In this document: positions 38,050 to 46,504 of the stretch, one piece after another
How positions within the stretch are numbered: the first letter of the stretch is position 1
Layout of the letters: the number at the start of each line of letters is the position of its first letter
Assembly: GCF_002355155.1 (NCBI RefSeq)
Contig: NZ_AP017369.1
Coordinates: forward strand, 310,001-374,000
From: Corynebacterium suranareeae
GTDB taxonomy: Bacteria > Actinomycetota > Actinomycetes > Mycobacteriales > Mycobacteriaceae
Direction of reading: 5' to 3'
Length of the DNA: 64,000 nucleotides
Position numbers and translations under genes: made by a program
The notes under the pieces: model-generated
What the model was told of the DNA's origin: nothing
Databases searched by the model: none
Seen by the model: the letters and a program-made list of their open reading frames with translations, nothing else

Positions 38050-38590
38050 GCCAGCCGGTACACAACTGGGCGGATTAGCTTCCTAGACGGTTGCTTTCGG
38101 TGCCAAGTCCGCCTTGTTTCGCGCGGGGCGGGTTGGGGGTGCGAAACAGGGCGAGTTTCAGCCGCGGACGGTCCCTTTGGCGCGGAAGTCTGCCCTGTTG
38201 TGTGCGGCGGTGATGCAAAGTGGGCGGGTTAGCAACCGGAGGGGTACATTCCAGCCCCTAATCCGCCTTGGTTGGCACGCAACTGAACACATCTAGGCAA
38301 ACTTGCTTCCGAAACAGCACTCTCGGCGCGGAAGTCTGCCCTGTTTTGCGCGGGGCGGGTTGGGGTGGTGCGAAACAGGGCGAGTTTCGGCCGCGGACGG
38401 TCGCTTTGGCGCGGAAGTCTGCCCTGTTGTGTGCGGCGGTGGTTCAAAGTGGGCGGGTTAACAGCCGGAAGGGCACATCCCAGGACCTAATCCGCCTTGG
38501 TTGGCACACGAGTGCACGCAACAAGGCGAACTTGCCACCGAAACCGCCCCCTCACCAAAGAAATTCGCCTTGATTTGAGTCAACAGGGAA
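38050..38590. repeat. Array 2 of the 73-bp tandem repeat family
   Basis: Unit starts (TCYGCC) lie at 38108, 38189, 38262, 38335, 38418, 38491 and 38564. The spacings are 81, 73, 73, 83, 73 and 73, so a three-unit block of 227-229 bases is itself repeated. A partial unit (ACAACTGGGCGGATTAGC) precedes the first. Consensus words GCCYTGTTT, AGTGGGCGGGTT and GCGCGGAAG parallel those of array 1. The array fills the divergent spacer between the alanine symporter and the AbiEi/DUF559-like gene. Confidence 0.88.
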
Positions 38591-38621
38591 CCTGAAGCCA
38601 AGTTTTGCGGTCTAACTAGGT

Positions 38622-39533
38622 ATGGGAGAAAAACGGCGGATGCGGACGGCGAAGGAGTTGATCAGGATGAAGTATTCGCGTCGGAAGATCAACAGTCTGG
38701 TGAAAGAGGGGAAGTTGTATCGCGTGCTTAGGGGTGTGTATTCGATGGATCCGCCATCAGGGGAGGTGGTGTGGTCGGCGATTCGGCTGGTCAGGCCGGG
38801 TGCTCTGTTGGATGGGAAGTCGGCGGTGGAGGTTTATCAAGGTGTGCCGTTGTCGTTGCCGCTGCGGGTGAGGGTGAGTACGTCGAATGTGTTGAGGGGA
38901 TCTGCGAATGTGGTTGCCCGAAGGTCACAGCGAATAACTGGGGTGGTTCATCGGGGGTTTCGGGTGGTGTCGTTGGTGGATGCTATCGCAACGTGTTTGG
39001 AGGAAAAGAGCTCTGACCTTGGTGATCTGCGGAGGTTAGTGGAGCAGCGGTATCAGTCAGGTAGTGGTGTGAACCAGATGAAGCATGATCTGAAGGCGTT
39101 GAAAACTCGGAGGAAGAAGCAGCTGAGGGAGTTTTTGGAGGAGTGCATTTATGGCACGGATAGTGGTCTAGAGAAGAAGTTGGTCTATGAGTTGCGGGAT
39201 GCTGGGTTTAAGACCAGGCAAAACGTGATGGTGGAAGGCTATCGGTGGGATATTCAGGTGGTGGGGGTGGCGTTGATTGATGTCGATAGCAGGAAGTATC
39301 ACCAGGCGAATGGGCGGAATTTCATCATTGATCGCTGGAAGAGCAATGAAGCCCTGGTACAAGGCCACGTGCCGTTGAGGTTTACGGATGATTGTGTAAA
39401 TTATGCGCCGGGGGAGATCATTAAGCTGGTGAAACAGATCGCGGAGTTTAAGCGGAAGCATCCGCGCAAGAGGGTGAAAACCCAAGGTGTTGGGCCGGTG
39501 TTTAAGTGGCACAACGCCTTGGTTTTACCTTAA
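38622..39533 (+). CDS. AbiEi-antitoxin-like N-terminus fused to DUF559/VSR-like nuclease fold, 303 aa
   Basis: The N-terminal ~40 residues (AKELIRMKYSRRKINSLVKEGKLYRVLRGVYSM) match the winged-helix start of AbiEi-type antitoxin proteins. The C-terminal ~120 residues contain WDIQVVGVALIDVDSRKYH and DRWKSNEALVQGHVPLRFT, the pattern of DUF559/VSR-like (PD-(D/E)xK) domains. Such two-part proteins are frequent in actinobacteria; no AbiEii toxin gene is adjacent. An internal ATG at 38640 has a better ribosome site (GGGAG). It begins about 30 bases after repeat array 2. Confidence 0.75.
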   Translation: MGEKRRMRTAKELIRMKYSRRKINSLVKEGKLYRVLRGVYSMDPPSGEVVWSAIRLVRPGALLDGKSAVEVYQGVPLSLPLRVRVSTSNVLRGSANVVARRSQRITGVVHRGFRVVSLVDAIATCLEEKSSDLGDLRRLVEQRYQSGSGVNQMKHDLKALKTRRKKQLREFLEECIYGTDSGLEKKLVYELRDAGFKTRQNVMVEGYRWDIQVVGVALIDVDSRKYHQANGRNFIIDRWKSNEALVQGHVPLRFTDDCVNYAPGEIIKLVKQIAEFKRKHPRKRVKTQGVGPVFKWHNALVLP

Positions 39534-40589
39534 GGAGTCCAGCCATCCTTCGATGCCACCGTCGAGGCTGCTCATGTTGGTGTAGCCGGCGGATTCTAAA
39601 ATGGCGATGGCTTGGGCGGAGCGGACACCGGCTGCGCAGTACACAATTACTTCTTTACCTGCAGAAACAGCGTCGGGGACTGTGCCTTCGCGGATGGCAG
39701 AAAGTGGAACGTTGTGGGCGCCTGGGATGGAGTAGGCGGAGAATTCGGATGGTTCGCGGACGTCTATCAGTTCTACGCCGTCAACCAAAGAGGAAACGCG
39801 AGGAACATCGAGTTCCTCAGAAGAAGCCGGAGAAACCCCAGAAGACCCAAGCACCCGTTCTAATACCTCCGGTGAGCCGACGACGGGGATGTATTCCCAG
39901 GTGCCGTCGAGGGAAGAGTAGTAGCCAAGTTTTCCGATCAAGGGCGTGCCCACACCGGTGATGATTTTCAGTGCTTCCATAGCCATCGCGGAACCCAGCA
40001 CACCTACGACTGGCCCTAAAACCCCTGCTTGGGAGCATGAGGGGACAGATCCTGGTGGAGGTGGGGTGGGGAAGAGGTCTTCGTAGATGGGGCCGTGGCC
40101 GGCGTGGAAGACGGAGAGTTGGGCGTCGAAACCTAAGATGGAGGCCCACACGTGGGGGATACCAAGTTTGGCGGCGGCCCAGGAGGCGAGGTGTCGGGTG
40201 TCGAAGTTGTCGGAGCCGTCCAAAATTACGTCGGATCCTGACAGCTCAGACAGTGCGTTTTCCCATGTCAAACGCGTGACCGAAACTGTTACTTTAATGT
40301 CAGGATTCAGCGCCAGCATGGCGTCGCGGGCGGACTCAGCCTTGGGTGTGCCGACTCCAGCGGTGGTGTGGATGACTTGGCGGTGGAGGTTTGAGAGGTC
40401 TACGAGGTCATCGTCAATGATGTGAATGTGGCCGACGCCAGCTCCAGCGAGGTAAAGTAGGGCGGGTGAGCCGAGGCCGCCGGCGCCGACGACGGAGACC
40501 GTGGCGTCGAAAAGCGATTGTTGTTTCTGTTGGCCGATTTCGCCGAGCATGATTTGGCGGCGGTAGCGTGCGATGTCGAGGTTTTTCAT
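39525..40589 (-). CDS. moeB: MoeB/ThiF-type adenylyltransferase with rhodanese domain, 354 aa
   Basis: Activates the C-terminal glycine of MoaD as an acyl-adenylate and, through its rhodanese domain, can sulfurate it. ATP loop VSVVGAGGLGSPALLYLAGAGVG is at about residues 31-53 and RQVIHTTAGVGTPKAESA follows. The catalytic cysteine is probably in PSCSQAGVLG. The C-terminal rhodanese domain (from about 260) has its persulfide cysteine in VIVYCAAGVRSAQA. The ATG overlaps the moaE stop. Confidence 0.92.
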   Translation of the reverse strand: MKNLDIARYRRQIMLGEIGQQKQQSLFDATVSVVGAGGLGSPALLYLAGAGVGHIHIIDDDLVDLSNLHRQVIHTTAGVGTPKAESARDAMLALNPDIKVTVSVTRLTWENALSELSGSDVILDGSDNFDTRHLASWAAAKLGIPHVWASILGFDAQLSVFHAGHGPIYEDLFPTPPPPGSVPSCSQAGVLGPVVGVLGSAMAMEALKIITGVGTPLIGKLGYYSSLDGTWEYIPVVGSPEVLERVLGSSGVSPASSEELDVPRVSSLVDGVELIDVREPSEFSAYSIPGAHNVPLSAIREGTVPDAVSAGKEVIVYCAAGVRSAQAIAILESAGYTNMSSLDGGIEGWLDSLR

Positions 40590-41044
40590 AGGCCGACCCA
40601 ATCGGTGGAGCCGTCGAGGCGTGTTTGTTCTTTCCAGATGGGGACCTGGGCTTTGACGATGTCGGCGAGTTCAGAGCAGGCGGCAAAAGCGTCGCCGCGG
40701 TGGGCGGAGGCGGCGAGCACGAGGAAGGCTGCGTCGCCGATTTTTAAGGCCCCGGTGCGGTGTGCGGTCCACAGGCGGGTGCGTGGATGTTTAGCAACTA
40801 CAGCGGCAGCCACGTCTTTAATTACCTGGTCAGCGGTGGGATGCGCGGTGTAATCGAGGGAGGACACGCGGGCGCCGCCGTCGTGGTCGCGGACGATGCC
40901 TTCGAAGGTGACAAGCGCGCCCATGGCGTCGGTGAGGACGGCGGTTTTGGCGTCGGAAAGCAGCGGCTCTAGCGGGTCGGAGGTGATGAATGCGTCGATG
41001 AGCTTGCCGGTTTGTGCGGCAACGTAGGCGGGATCAGTGTTCAT
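40586..41044 (-). CDS. moaE: Molybdopterin synthase catalytic subunit MoaE, 152 aa
   Basis: Converts precursor Z to molybdopterin with thiocarboxylated MoaD. Family motifs: GALVTFEGIVRDHDGGARVSSLDY, RLWTAHRTGALKIGDAAFLV with the catalytic basic residues, SAHRGDAF, and PIWKEQTRLDGSTDW at the C-terminus (conserved K and W). The start at 41044 overlaps the mog gene by 11 bases. Confidence 0.95.
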   Translation of the reverse strand: MNTDPAYVAAQTGKLIDAFITSDPLEPLLSDAKTAVLTDAMGALVTFEGIVRDHDGGARVSSLDYTAHPTADQVIKDVAAAVVAKHPRTRLWTAHRTGALKIGDAAFLVLAASAHRGDAFAACSELADIVKAQVPIWKEQTRLDGSTDWVGL

Positions 41045-41495
41045 GGTGGCCTTGCAAAGTTTGGGTGATGTGGTTGATGAGGGGGTCGAGGACTGCGGTG
41101 GCATCGCGCGCGGCACCTGTGGAACCGGGCAGCGCCATGATAAAACTGCGGCCGATGGTGCCTGCGACGGTGCGCGATAGCACGGCAGTGGGCACGGCAT
41201 TCATACTGTGAGCCCAAAAAGCATGCGCAATGCCGGGGATTTCTTTGTCTAAACGCGGCAGCAACGTGTCCACGGTGATGTCGTCAGGTGTGAGGCCAGT
41301 GCCCCCAGAAATGAGCACTACCTGCGGAAACTCCAGCGTGTCCAGGTATGCAGGCAAGTCGGCGTCCGCCACGATGACAGCATCAGGCGTATCAAAACCC
41401 TTGGAACGCAGCCAGTTCACCAGGATCGGCCCAGAGCGGTCCTCATACACTCCGGCCGCCGCGCGCGTGGACGCAACGATAACCAGGGCCGTCAT
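41034..41495 (-). CDS. mog: MogA/MoaB-type molybdopterin adenylyltransferase, 153 aa
   Basis: The MPT-binding fold is shown by [20 protein letters not shown], with the conserved Asp residues, and by [18 protein letters not shown]. It activates molybdopterin by adenylylation before MoeA inserts molybdate. It overlaps moaC by four bases (ATGA type) and moaE by eleven, within one tightly packed operon. Confidence 0.93.
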   Translation of the reverse strand: MTALVIVASTRAAAGVYEDRSGPILVNWLRSKGFDTPDAVIVADADLPAYLDTLEFPQVVLISGGTGLTPDDITVDTLLPRLDKEIPGIAHAFWAHSMNAVPTAVLSRTVAGTIGRSFIMALPGSTGAARDATAVLDPLINHITQTLQGHHEH

Positions 41496-41962
41496 TGCAC
41501 AGACCAGTCGCCAGATTTACCGCCGGATTTCGACAGCACACGAATGCCATCAATCACAGCCATTTTGTCAACAGCCTTGATCATGTCATACACCGTCAGC
41601 GCCGCTGTGCTCACGGCCGTTAACGCCTCCATTTCCACGCCCGTAACCCCACGAGTTTTCACCGAAGCCTCAATCCGAACACCGTCTTTAAGCTCAAAAA
41701 AATCAACAGTAATCTTGCCCAACGGCAACGGGTGGCATAAAGGAATAATGTCCGGCGTCTTCTTCGCACCCATGATACCCGCAATCCGCGCTACAGGCAG
41801 CGCGTCGCCTTTAGGCAGGCCGGCGCTAAAAAGCTGCTTTACGACGTCCCCCCTCATCCTCACAAACCCCTCCGCAACAGCAGTCCTCGAGGTTTCATTT
41901 TTGCCCGTCACATCCACCATATGTGCCGAACCGTCTGCTCGAACGTGGGTAAGCTCGCTCAT
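41492..41962 (-). CDS. moaC: Cyclic pyranopterin monophosphate synthase MoaC, 156 aa
   Basis: Acts after MoaA to make cyclic pyranopterin monophosphate. Signature stretches are [22 protein letters not shown] (about 17-38), [39 protein letters not shown] and the C-terminal KSGGKSGDW. Full length. moaA itself is not in this window. Confidence 0.96.
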   Translation of the reverse strand: MSELTHVRADGSAHMVDVTGKNETSRTAVAEGFVRMRGDVVKQLFSAGLPKGDALPVARIAGIMGAKKTPDIIPLCHPLPLGKITVDFFELKDGVRIEASVKTRGVTGVEMEALTAVSTAALTVYDMIKAVDKMAVIDGIRVLSKSGGKSGDWSVQ

Positions 41963-41978
41963 TTTCTAGTACTTCCTT

Positions 41979-43163
41979 TTAATCAAATGGGTAAATCTGC
42001 ACAAGAGAGTTTTCCTCCACCGTAGTCCGCGCCGGGATACGGATCAGACAATTAGCAGTTGCTGCCTGAACCAGCAGGTGAGAGCTGGTGCCTAACAGTG
42101 GAGTGACAATCAGCTTTCCGCTTTGGTGGCTTAAGATTCCGCGCAGGAATTGCTCACGGTTATCCTTCAGACCGTGGACGGTTTCAGTGATGTGCGCGTG
42201 AGAGCTGCAAAGCGGTTGGTGGTTAAGCGCTGGGGCGACAAACAACGTGAAACTCACCAATGTGGAGATCGGGTTGCCGGGCAATGAAATGACAGGAACA
42301 TCCTGAAATACTGAGATACCTTGTGGCCCACCAGGTTGTTGATCAACGTGCCCAAACCAAGCCTCAGGAGTGTTTTCCAGAATTTGCCTAAACACCTCAA
42401 ACTTGCCGTGGCTAATACCTCCTGACGTAATGATCGCATCAGGTTGATACTGGTCAATGGCTTGTTCTAGGTCGAATCGCAAGCGCTGGGGATCGTCATT
42501 TGTTTTAAGCCCTGTGATGACGTCGATATTGTTGCGCCTGCACAGTGCACGAAGAAGTGGGCCGTTGGCATCGGGAATGGTGGCGGCGCCAAGTTTTTCG
42601 GAAATTTCCGATCCACCGGTAACGATTAGCACGCGCGGTTTCTTATATACCTCGACGCTTTTCTTGGACTGGCTTGCCAAAACTCCCAGGTGCACAGAAT
42701 TTAAAACAGTACCCGCAGGGATGATTTCCTCACCGGCTGCAATATCCGAGCCCTGCAACCGCATGAATTGTTTTTGTGGGGTGGCAGGTATTTCTACCTG
42801 TTGGGCATCGAAATGTCCTGGTTTGGTTTTCTCGACAGCAATGACTGCAGCTGTATTTTTAGGCAGGCGTGCACCTGTCATAATTGGTGCGATATCTTTT
42901 CCCAGCCCGCGTGGGTACAGCGTATCTGGGTCGTGGCCTGCAGGGATGGTGGGACCGACTGAGAATGTGCCGCCGCTGAGGTGACTAGGTGCAAGCGCGA
43001 AGCCGTCCATTTGTGAATTATCAAAACGTGGGGAATCCCACGCCGCAGTGATCGCCGAAAAAGTGCGACGCCCATGTGCCTGTTCCAGATTCACCAGCTC
43101 TGGTTCAGGTGTTGGCAGTAGCGCCTTAATTTCTGCCAAGTGTTCCTCCGGCGAACGCGACAT
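41979..43163 (-). CDS. moeA: Molybdenum insertase MoeA, 394 aa
   Basis: Inserts molybdate into adenylylated molybdopterin. Domain order is normal: FDNSQMDGFAL (active region), IMTGARLPKNTAAVI, the MPT-binding-like domain with VLIVTGGSEI and ITSGGISHGKFE (usual GGxSxGxxD; here the last acidic residue is Glu), then VISLPGNPISTLVSF and a C-terminal beta domain. The start lies four bases past the modB end reading upstream, within the operon. Confidence 0.94.
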   Translation of the reverse strand: MSRSPEEHLAEIKALLPTPEPELVNLEQAHGRRTFSAITAAWDSPRFDNSQMDGFALAPSHLSGGTFSVGPTIPAGHDPDTLYPRGLGKDIAPIMTGARLPKNTAAVIAVEKTKPGHFDAQQVEIPATPQKQFMRLQGSDIAAGEEIIPAGTVLNSVHLGVLASQSKKSVEVYKKPRVLIVTGGSEISEKLGAATIPDANGPLLRALCRRNNIDVITGLKTNDDPQRLRFDLEQAIDQYQPDAIITSGGISHGKFEVFRQILENTPEAWFGHVDQQPGGPQGISVFQDVPVISLPGNPISTLVSFTLFVAPALNHQPLCSSHAHITETVHGLKDNREQFLRGILSHQSGKLIVTPLLGTSSHLLVQAATANCLIRIPARTTVEENSLVQIYPFD

Positions 43164-43166
43164 GTG

Positions 43167-44021
43167 CTAAACCTTTCTCACCTTGGAATACATGCGTAAA
43201 GCTCCGATGGCACCAATGATAAGTACGTAAACGGCCAAGAGCATGATCACTGCTCCTAGGGCTTTGTCCATGTCATTGGAACTCAAACCAAGTTCGATGT
43301 GTAGTGGGATCGTGCGGGTAACGCCTGCGATATTTCCGGCAAAAGTAAGTGTGGCACCGTATTCACCTAAAGCCCGGGCGAAACCTAAGATCATGCCGGT
43401 GAAAATACCGGGCATGGCCAGCGGAATGATCATCTTGTGCATAATTTCCCACTTGGTTGCGCCCTCAGTGGCTGCGATTTCTTCGAACTGTTTCGGAATA
43501 CCCCGAACAGCGGTCGTGACCGTGGAGATGAAAAACGGCAACGCCACAAACACTTGGGTAAAAACCACAGCGGTGGTGGTAAATGCGATCGGCAAGCCAA
43601 TTTGATCAAGCCACGACCCTAAGATGCCGCGCCTGCCCCATAAAAATGTCAACGCTAAACCAGATACAACCGGCGATAACACCAGTGGCGCATACACTAA
43701 CACGGTAAGAACCGAGGTCATTTTGGGGAATGAACGCTCATACAAATGCAGCGCCAACGCCAACGGGAACCCCACCAATGCGCACACCACGGTGGAAAAC
43801 AGTGCAGTGGCGATGGACAGCCTGGCTGTTTGCAAAGACTCCGGAGAGGTTAATAACTCCCAGGAGCGAGCCCATGGGATTTGCAGAAGGAGGGCAAAGA
43901 TGGGGCCGATGATCAGCAGCATCGCAAAGGTGGCAGGGATGAGCAGCCACCCTGGGAGAATGTGATTCTCAGCCCTGCGTGCCCTTTGAGTGTGGCGATC
44001 TTTAGTTTGTGCCAAAGCCAT
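43167..44021 (-). CDS. modB: Molybdate ABC transporter permease ModB, 284 aa
   Basis: About six transmembrane helices, with the EAA loop ATEGATKWEIMHKMIIPLAMPGIFTGMILGFARALGEYGA near the C-terminus, the ModC contact site. Start MALAQ (44021) has AAGGAG 12 bases upstream inside the modA 3' end; a longer frame to 44096 lies within modA. It works with ModA and ModC. Confidence 0.93.
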   Translation of the reverse strand: MALAQTKDRHTQRARRAENHILPGWLLIPATFAMLLIIGPIFALLLQIPWARSWELLTSPESLQTARLSIATALFSTVVCALVGFPLALALHLYERSFPKMTSVLTVLVYAPLVLSPVVSGLALTFLWGRRGILGSWLDQIGLPIAFTTTAVVFTQVFVALPFFISTVTTAVRGIPKQFEEIAATEGATKWEIMHKMIIPLAMPGIFTGMILGFARALGEYGATLTFAGNIAGVTRTIPLHIELGLSSNDMDKALGAVIMLLAVYVLIIGAIGALRMYSKVRKV

Positions 44022-44829
44022 AGCTGGCAAGGATCTCCTTGGCGCGGTCGCTGGTGAGGAACTCTGCGAATGCCTTGGCAACTTCGTTGTCTTCACCAGA
44101 GGTCGTCAGTGCCATGGGGTATTCGTTGGCGTCGATGCCTTCGAGTTCAATGACGGTGTTGTCCTGAGTCTTGGCTAGGGACTGTGCATCGGTTTGGTAG
44201 ACAAATCCTGCATCGACAGCGCCGGTGGAAATCTTGGTTGCCACATCGGCGACGTTGGCTTCTTCAGAGCTGGTGGACAGTTCAATGTTTGCGTAGTCGA
44301 GTGCTTCGTGGGTGATGGTTCCGCAGGGAACTTCAGGGGCACAAATGGCAACGAGGGAGTCGGAAACATCAGACAGTTCTGAGATTTCACCAGGGTTGCC
44401 GTCGGCGGTGACAAGGACGAGCTTGTTCGTTGCGATCACTTGGGAGGTTGCGCCGGAGAATTCTGGAAGTGCCAGGGCATCGTCCATGTTGGCGATATCG
44501 GCGGAGATGAACAAATCGGAAGGCGCACCCTCGCTGATCTGGCGGACCAAAGCGGAAGATCCAGCGAAGTTGAACTCAAGCTGTGCATCAGGGTTTTCTT
44601 CGTTGAATGCGGCGGCCAGATCTTCTGCGACGTTGGTCAGCGATGCTGCAGCGAAAACGCTCGCGGTTCCGGAGACACCGGTAGCATCAGATGACGAGGT
44701 TGATCCGGGTGCTTCTGCAGTGGAGCTGGTGGAATTGCTTGCGGTGTCTGAGGAAGAACATGCGGCAAGTGAAATTCCCGCTGAAATAGTCGCAAAACTG
44801 TAGAACGCTCGGCGGATGCCTTGATTCAT
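44002..44829 (-). CDS. modA: Molybdate-binding lipoprotein ModA, 275 aa
   Basis: A signal peptide with lipobox ISLAAC (Cys24) and a Ser/Thr-rich tether are followed by a type II periplasmic-binding fold: VFAAASLTNVAEDLAAAF (oxyanion-binding Ser), FNFAGSSALVRQISEGAPSDLFISAD and GAVDAGFVYQTDA. Captures molybdate or tungstate outside the membrane. It is divergent from moaD across a 69-base promoter region. Confidence 0.95.
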   Translation of the reverse strand: MNQGIRRAFYSFATISAGISLAACSSSDTASNSTSSTAEAPGSTSSSDATGVSGTASVFAAASLTNVAEDLAAAFNEENPDAQLEFNFAGSSALVRQISEGAPSDLFISADIANMDDALALPEFSGATSQVIATNKLVLVTADGNPGEISELSDVSDSLVAICAPEVPCGTITHEALDYANIELSTSSEEANVADVATKISTGAVDAGFVYQTDAQSLAKTQDNTVIELEGIDANEYPMALTTSGEDNEVAKAFAEFLTSDRAKEILASYGFGTN

Positions 44830-44898
44830 CTGAATGCCTTTCCTACGATTAGTTCAGTACTTATTCAGCATAACTGTGGTGTGGAGAAGTTTCAGTAA

Positions 44899-45156
44899 AT
44901 GGACATTCATTATTTTGCGGCAGCGAGGGCGGCTCGTGGAGTTGCACAGGAAACTGTGGCATCAAGTGACAAAACTCTCCATGACCTGCTGAAAGATCTC
45001 GGAGAAAAGCACACTGAAACCACTGCTGCGGGCATGACGCTGGCGCAGGTGTTTGATCGTTGCACTTTTCTCATCGACGGCCGCTCCGCAGATTCTTCTG
45101 CGTCCTTGAGTGGTGCGTCACGCGTTGATGTGCTTCCTCCTTTCGCGGGTGGTTAA
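44899..45156 (+). CDS. moaD: MoaD-type sulfur carrier, 85 aa
   Basis: A ubiquitin-fold small protein, MDIHYFAAARAARGVAQET at the start and DVLPPFAGG at the end. The terminal Gly-Gly is the site of adenylation and thiocarboxylation. It is alone on the plus strand, divergent from modA and convergent on modC (nine bases between ends). Confidence 0.93.
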   Translation: MDIHYFAAARAARGVAQETVASSDKTLHDLLKDLGEKHTETTAAGMTLAQVFDRCTFLIDGRSADSSASLSGASRVDVLPPFAGG

Positions 45157-45164
45157 AAACTTGG

Positions 45165-46079
45165 TTAGAAACTAAACACCTTCTTTTGCGTTAACGTCAC
45201 AGCTTCGCCGACCTCGAATTTTTCCTCGGACACTGCCTGGCCTTCAGTGGTGCGCACCAACCATTCGCGGCCCAAATACGTCACGGATTCCACAATGGCG
45301 CTGCCACCTCGGGTGAGCTGGGTGTCTTCAGGCCGCCACGCCTCCACGGCGTCCCCACGCTGGCGCACATTGAGCTCAGTGGGGGATAAAAACTCGGCGA
45401 TAGTTAAGGTTTTTGGCTTTTCGACGAGCTCCTCCGCCTCACCAACCTGCGCCACTTGGCCATCGACCAGCACAACAATTTGATCAGCAAGCGCAAATGC
45501 CTCTGCTTTGCTGTGGGTGACATACACAAAGGTCAGGCCCAATGATTGTTGGATTTTACGCAGGTCAATCACGATATCGCGGGCTAAAGCTTGATCAAGG
45601 TGGGCCATGGGTTCATCGAAAAGGTAGACCTCCACATCACGAACCAACGCACGAGCAATGCCGACGCGTTGTTTTTGCCCACCGGAAAGCTCGGTGATTT
45701 TCCGCTGGGCTAGGTGATCAATTTCTAGCATTTCCAGTACTTCACCGACCCGCTTTTTTAGCACATCATCTGCGGTGTTGGTGGCTTTAAGTTTTAGTGG
45801 AAATGCCACGTTATCCCACACATTCAAGTGCGGATACAACGGTGAATCTTGGAAGCACAGGGCAGTATCACCAAGCCTTGCGACCTTATTTCCAATTCTC
45901 ACGGTGCCTTCATCAGGTGAATCCAGCCCAGCAAGCAGCCGCAACAGGGTGGTTTTTCCACTTCCTGAGGGGCCAATGATGGCGGTGATGGAGCCCGATG
46001 GGACGGTGAGGCAGACATCGTTTAGCGCAGCAGCATCCCCAAAAAACCGTGATACGTGATCGATGTGCAAATCCGCCAT
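45165..46079 (-). CDS. modC: Molybdate ABC transporter ATPase ModC, 304 aa
   Basis: Walker A IIGPSGSGKTTLLRLLAGLDSPD at about residues 34-56, signature LSGGQKQRVGIARAL, Walker B EVYLFDEPMAHLD and H-loop VYVTHSKAEA. The C-terminal ~70 residues form a small TOBE-like domain (NVRQRGDAVEAWRPED). The start lies two bases past the upstream holin-like gene, so it is transcribed with pat rather than with modAB. Confidence 0.9.
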   Translation of the reverse strand: MADLHIDHVSRFFGDAAALNDVCLTVPSGSITAIIGPSGSGKTTLLRLLAGLDSPDEGTVRIGNKVARLGDTALCFQDSPLYPHLNVWDNVAFPLKLKATNTADDVLKKRVGEVLEMLEIDHLAQRKITELSGGQKQRVGIARALVRDVEVYLFDEPMAHLDQALARDIVIDLRKIQQSLGLTFVYVTHSKAEAFALADQIVVLVDGQVAQVGEAEELVEKPKTLTIAEFLSPTELNVRQRGDAVEAWRPEDTQLTRGGSAIVESVTYLGREWLVRTTEGQAVSEEKFEVGEAVTLTQKKVFSF

Positions 46080-46081
46080 GA

Positions 46082-46504
46082 CTAATCCTTATTCGCGCCT
46101 AACAGCCCGGTGATGGGGCCAAGAATCCAGTTGACCAGCGCCAACACAATTGCGCCGATAAAAGCTGCACCGAAGGTTTCAATGTGCAAACCAAATCCCA
46201 TGATATTGGAAACGTATTCCGCCAACAGCATGATGACAGCATTGATCACGAGTGAGAATAACCCCAACGTAATAATCGTCAGCGGCAACCCAAGCAGCTT
46301 CAACACGGGTTTCACCGTGGCATTTAGCACCACAATGATCGCTGCGACCGCCAGGAATGTCAGCAATTGATCGTGCTGACCGTCCTGGTAGAGCGGCGTG
46401 GCGGGGAAACTCAGGGAGATGCCGTCGATAAGCGAAATAACCACCCACAACGCCACCGCGCCTGCTGCGGTGCGCACCGCAAAACGCCATAAACTACCCA
46501 GCAT
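46082..46504 (-). CDS. Phage-holin-family (PF04020-like) membrane protein, 140 aa
   Basis: Four hydrophobic helices: RFAVRTAAGAVALWVVISLI, LLTFLAVAAIIVVLNATVKPVLKLLGLPL, ITLGLFSLVINAVIMLLAEYV and AAFIGAIVLALVNWILGP. N-x-x-[VL]-[KR]-P-x-L-x-x-L-x-[LF]-P is the hallmark of the so-called phage holin IV family, mostly chromosomal and of unknown role. The start overlaps the pat stop by 11 bases. Confidence 0.8.
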   Translation of the reverse strand: MLGSLWRFAVRTAAGAVALWVVISLIDGISLSFPATPLYQDGQHDQLLTFLAVAAIIVVLNATVKPVLKLLGLPLTIITLGLFSLVINAVIMLLAEYVSNIMGFGLHIETFGAAFIGAIVLALVNWILGPITGLLGANKD

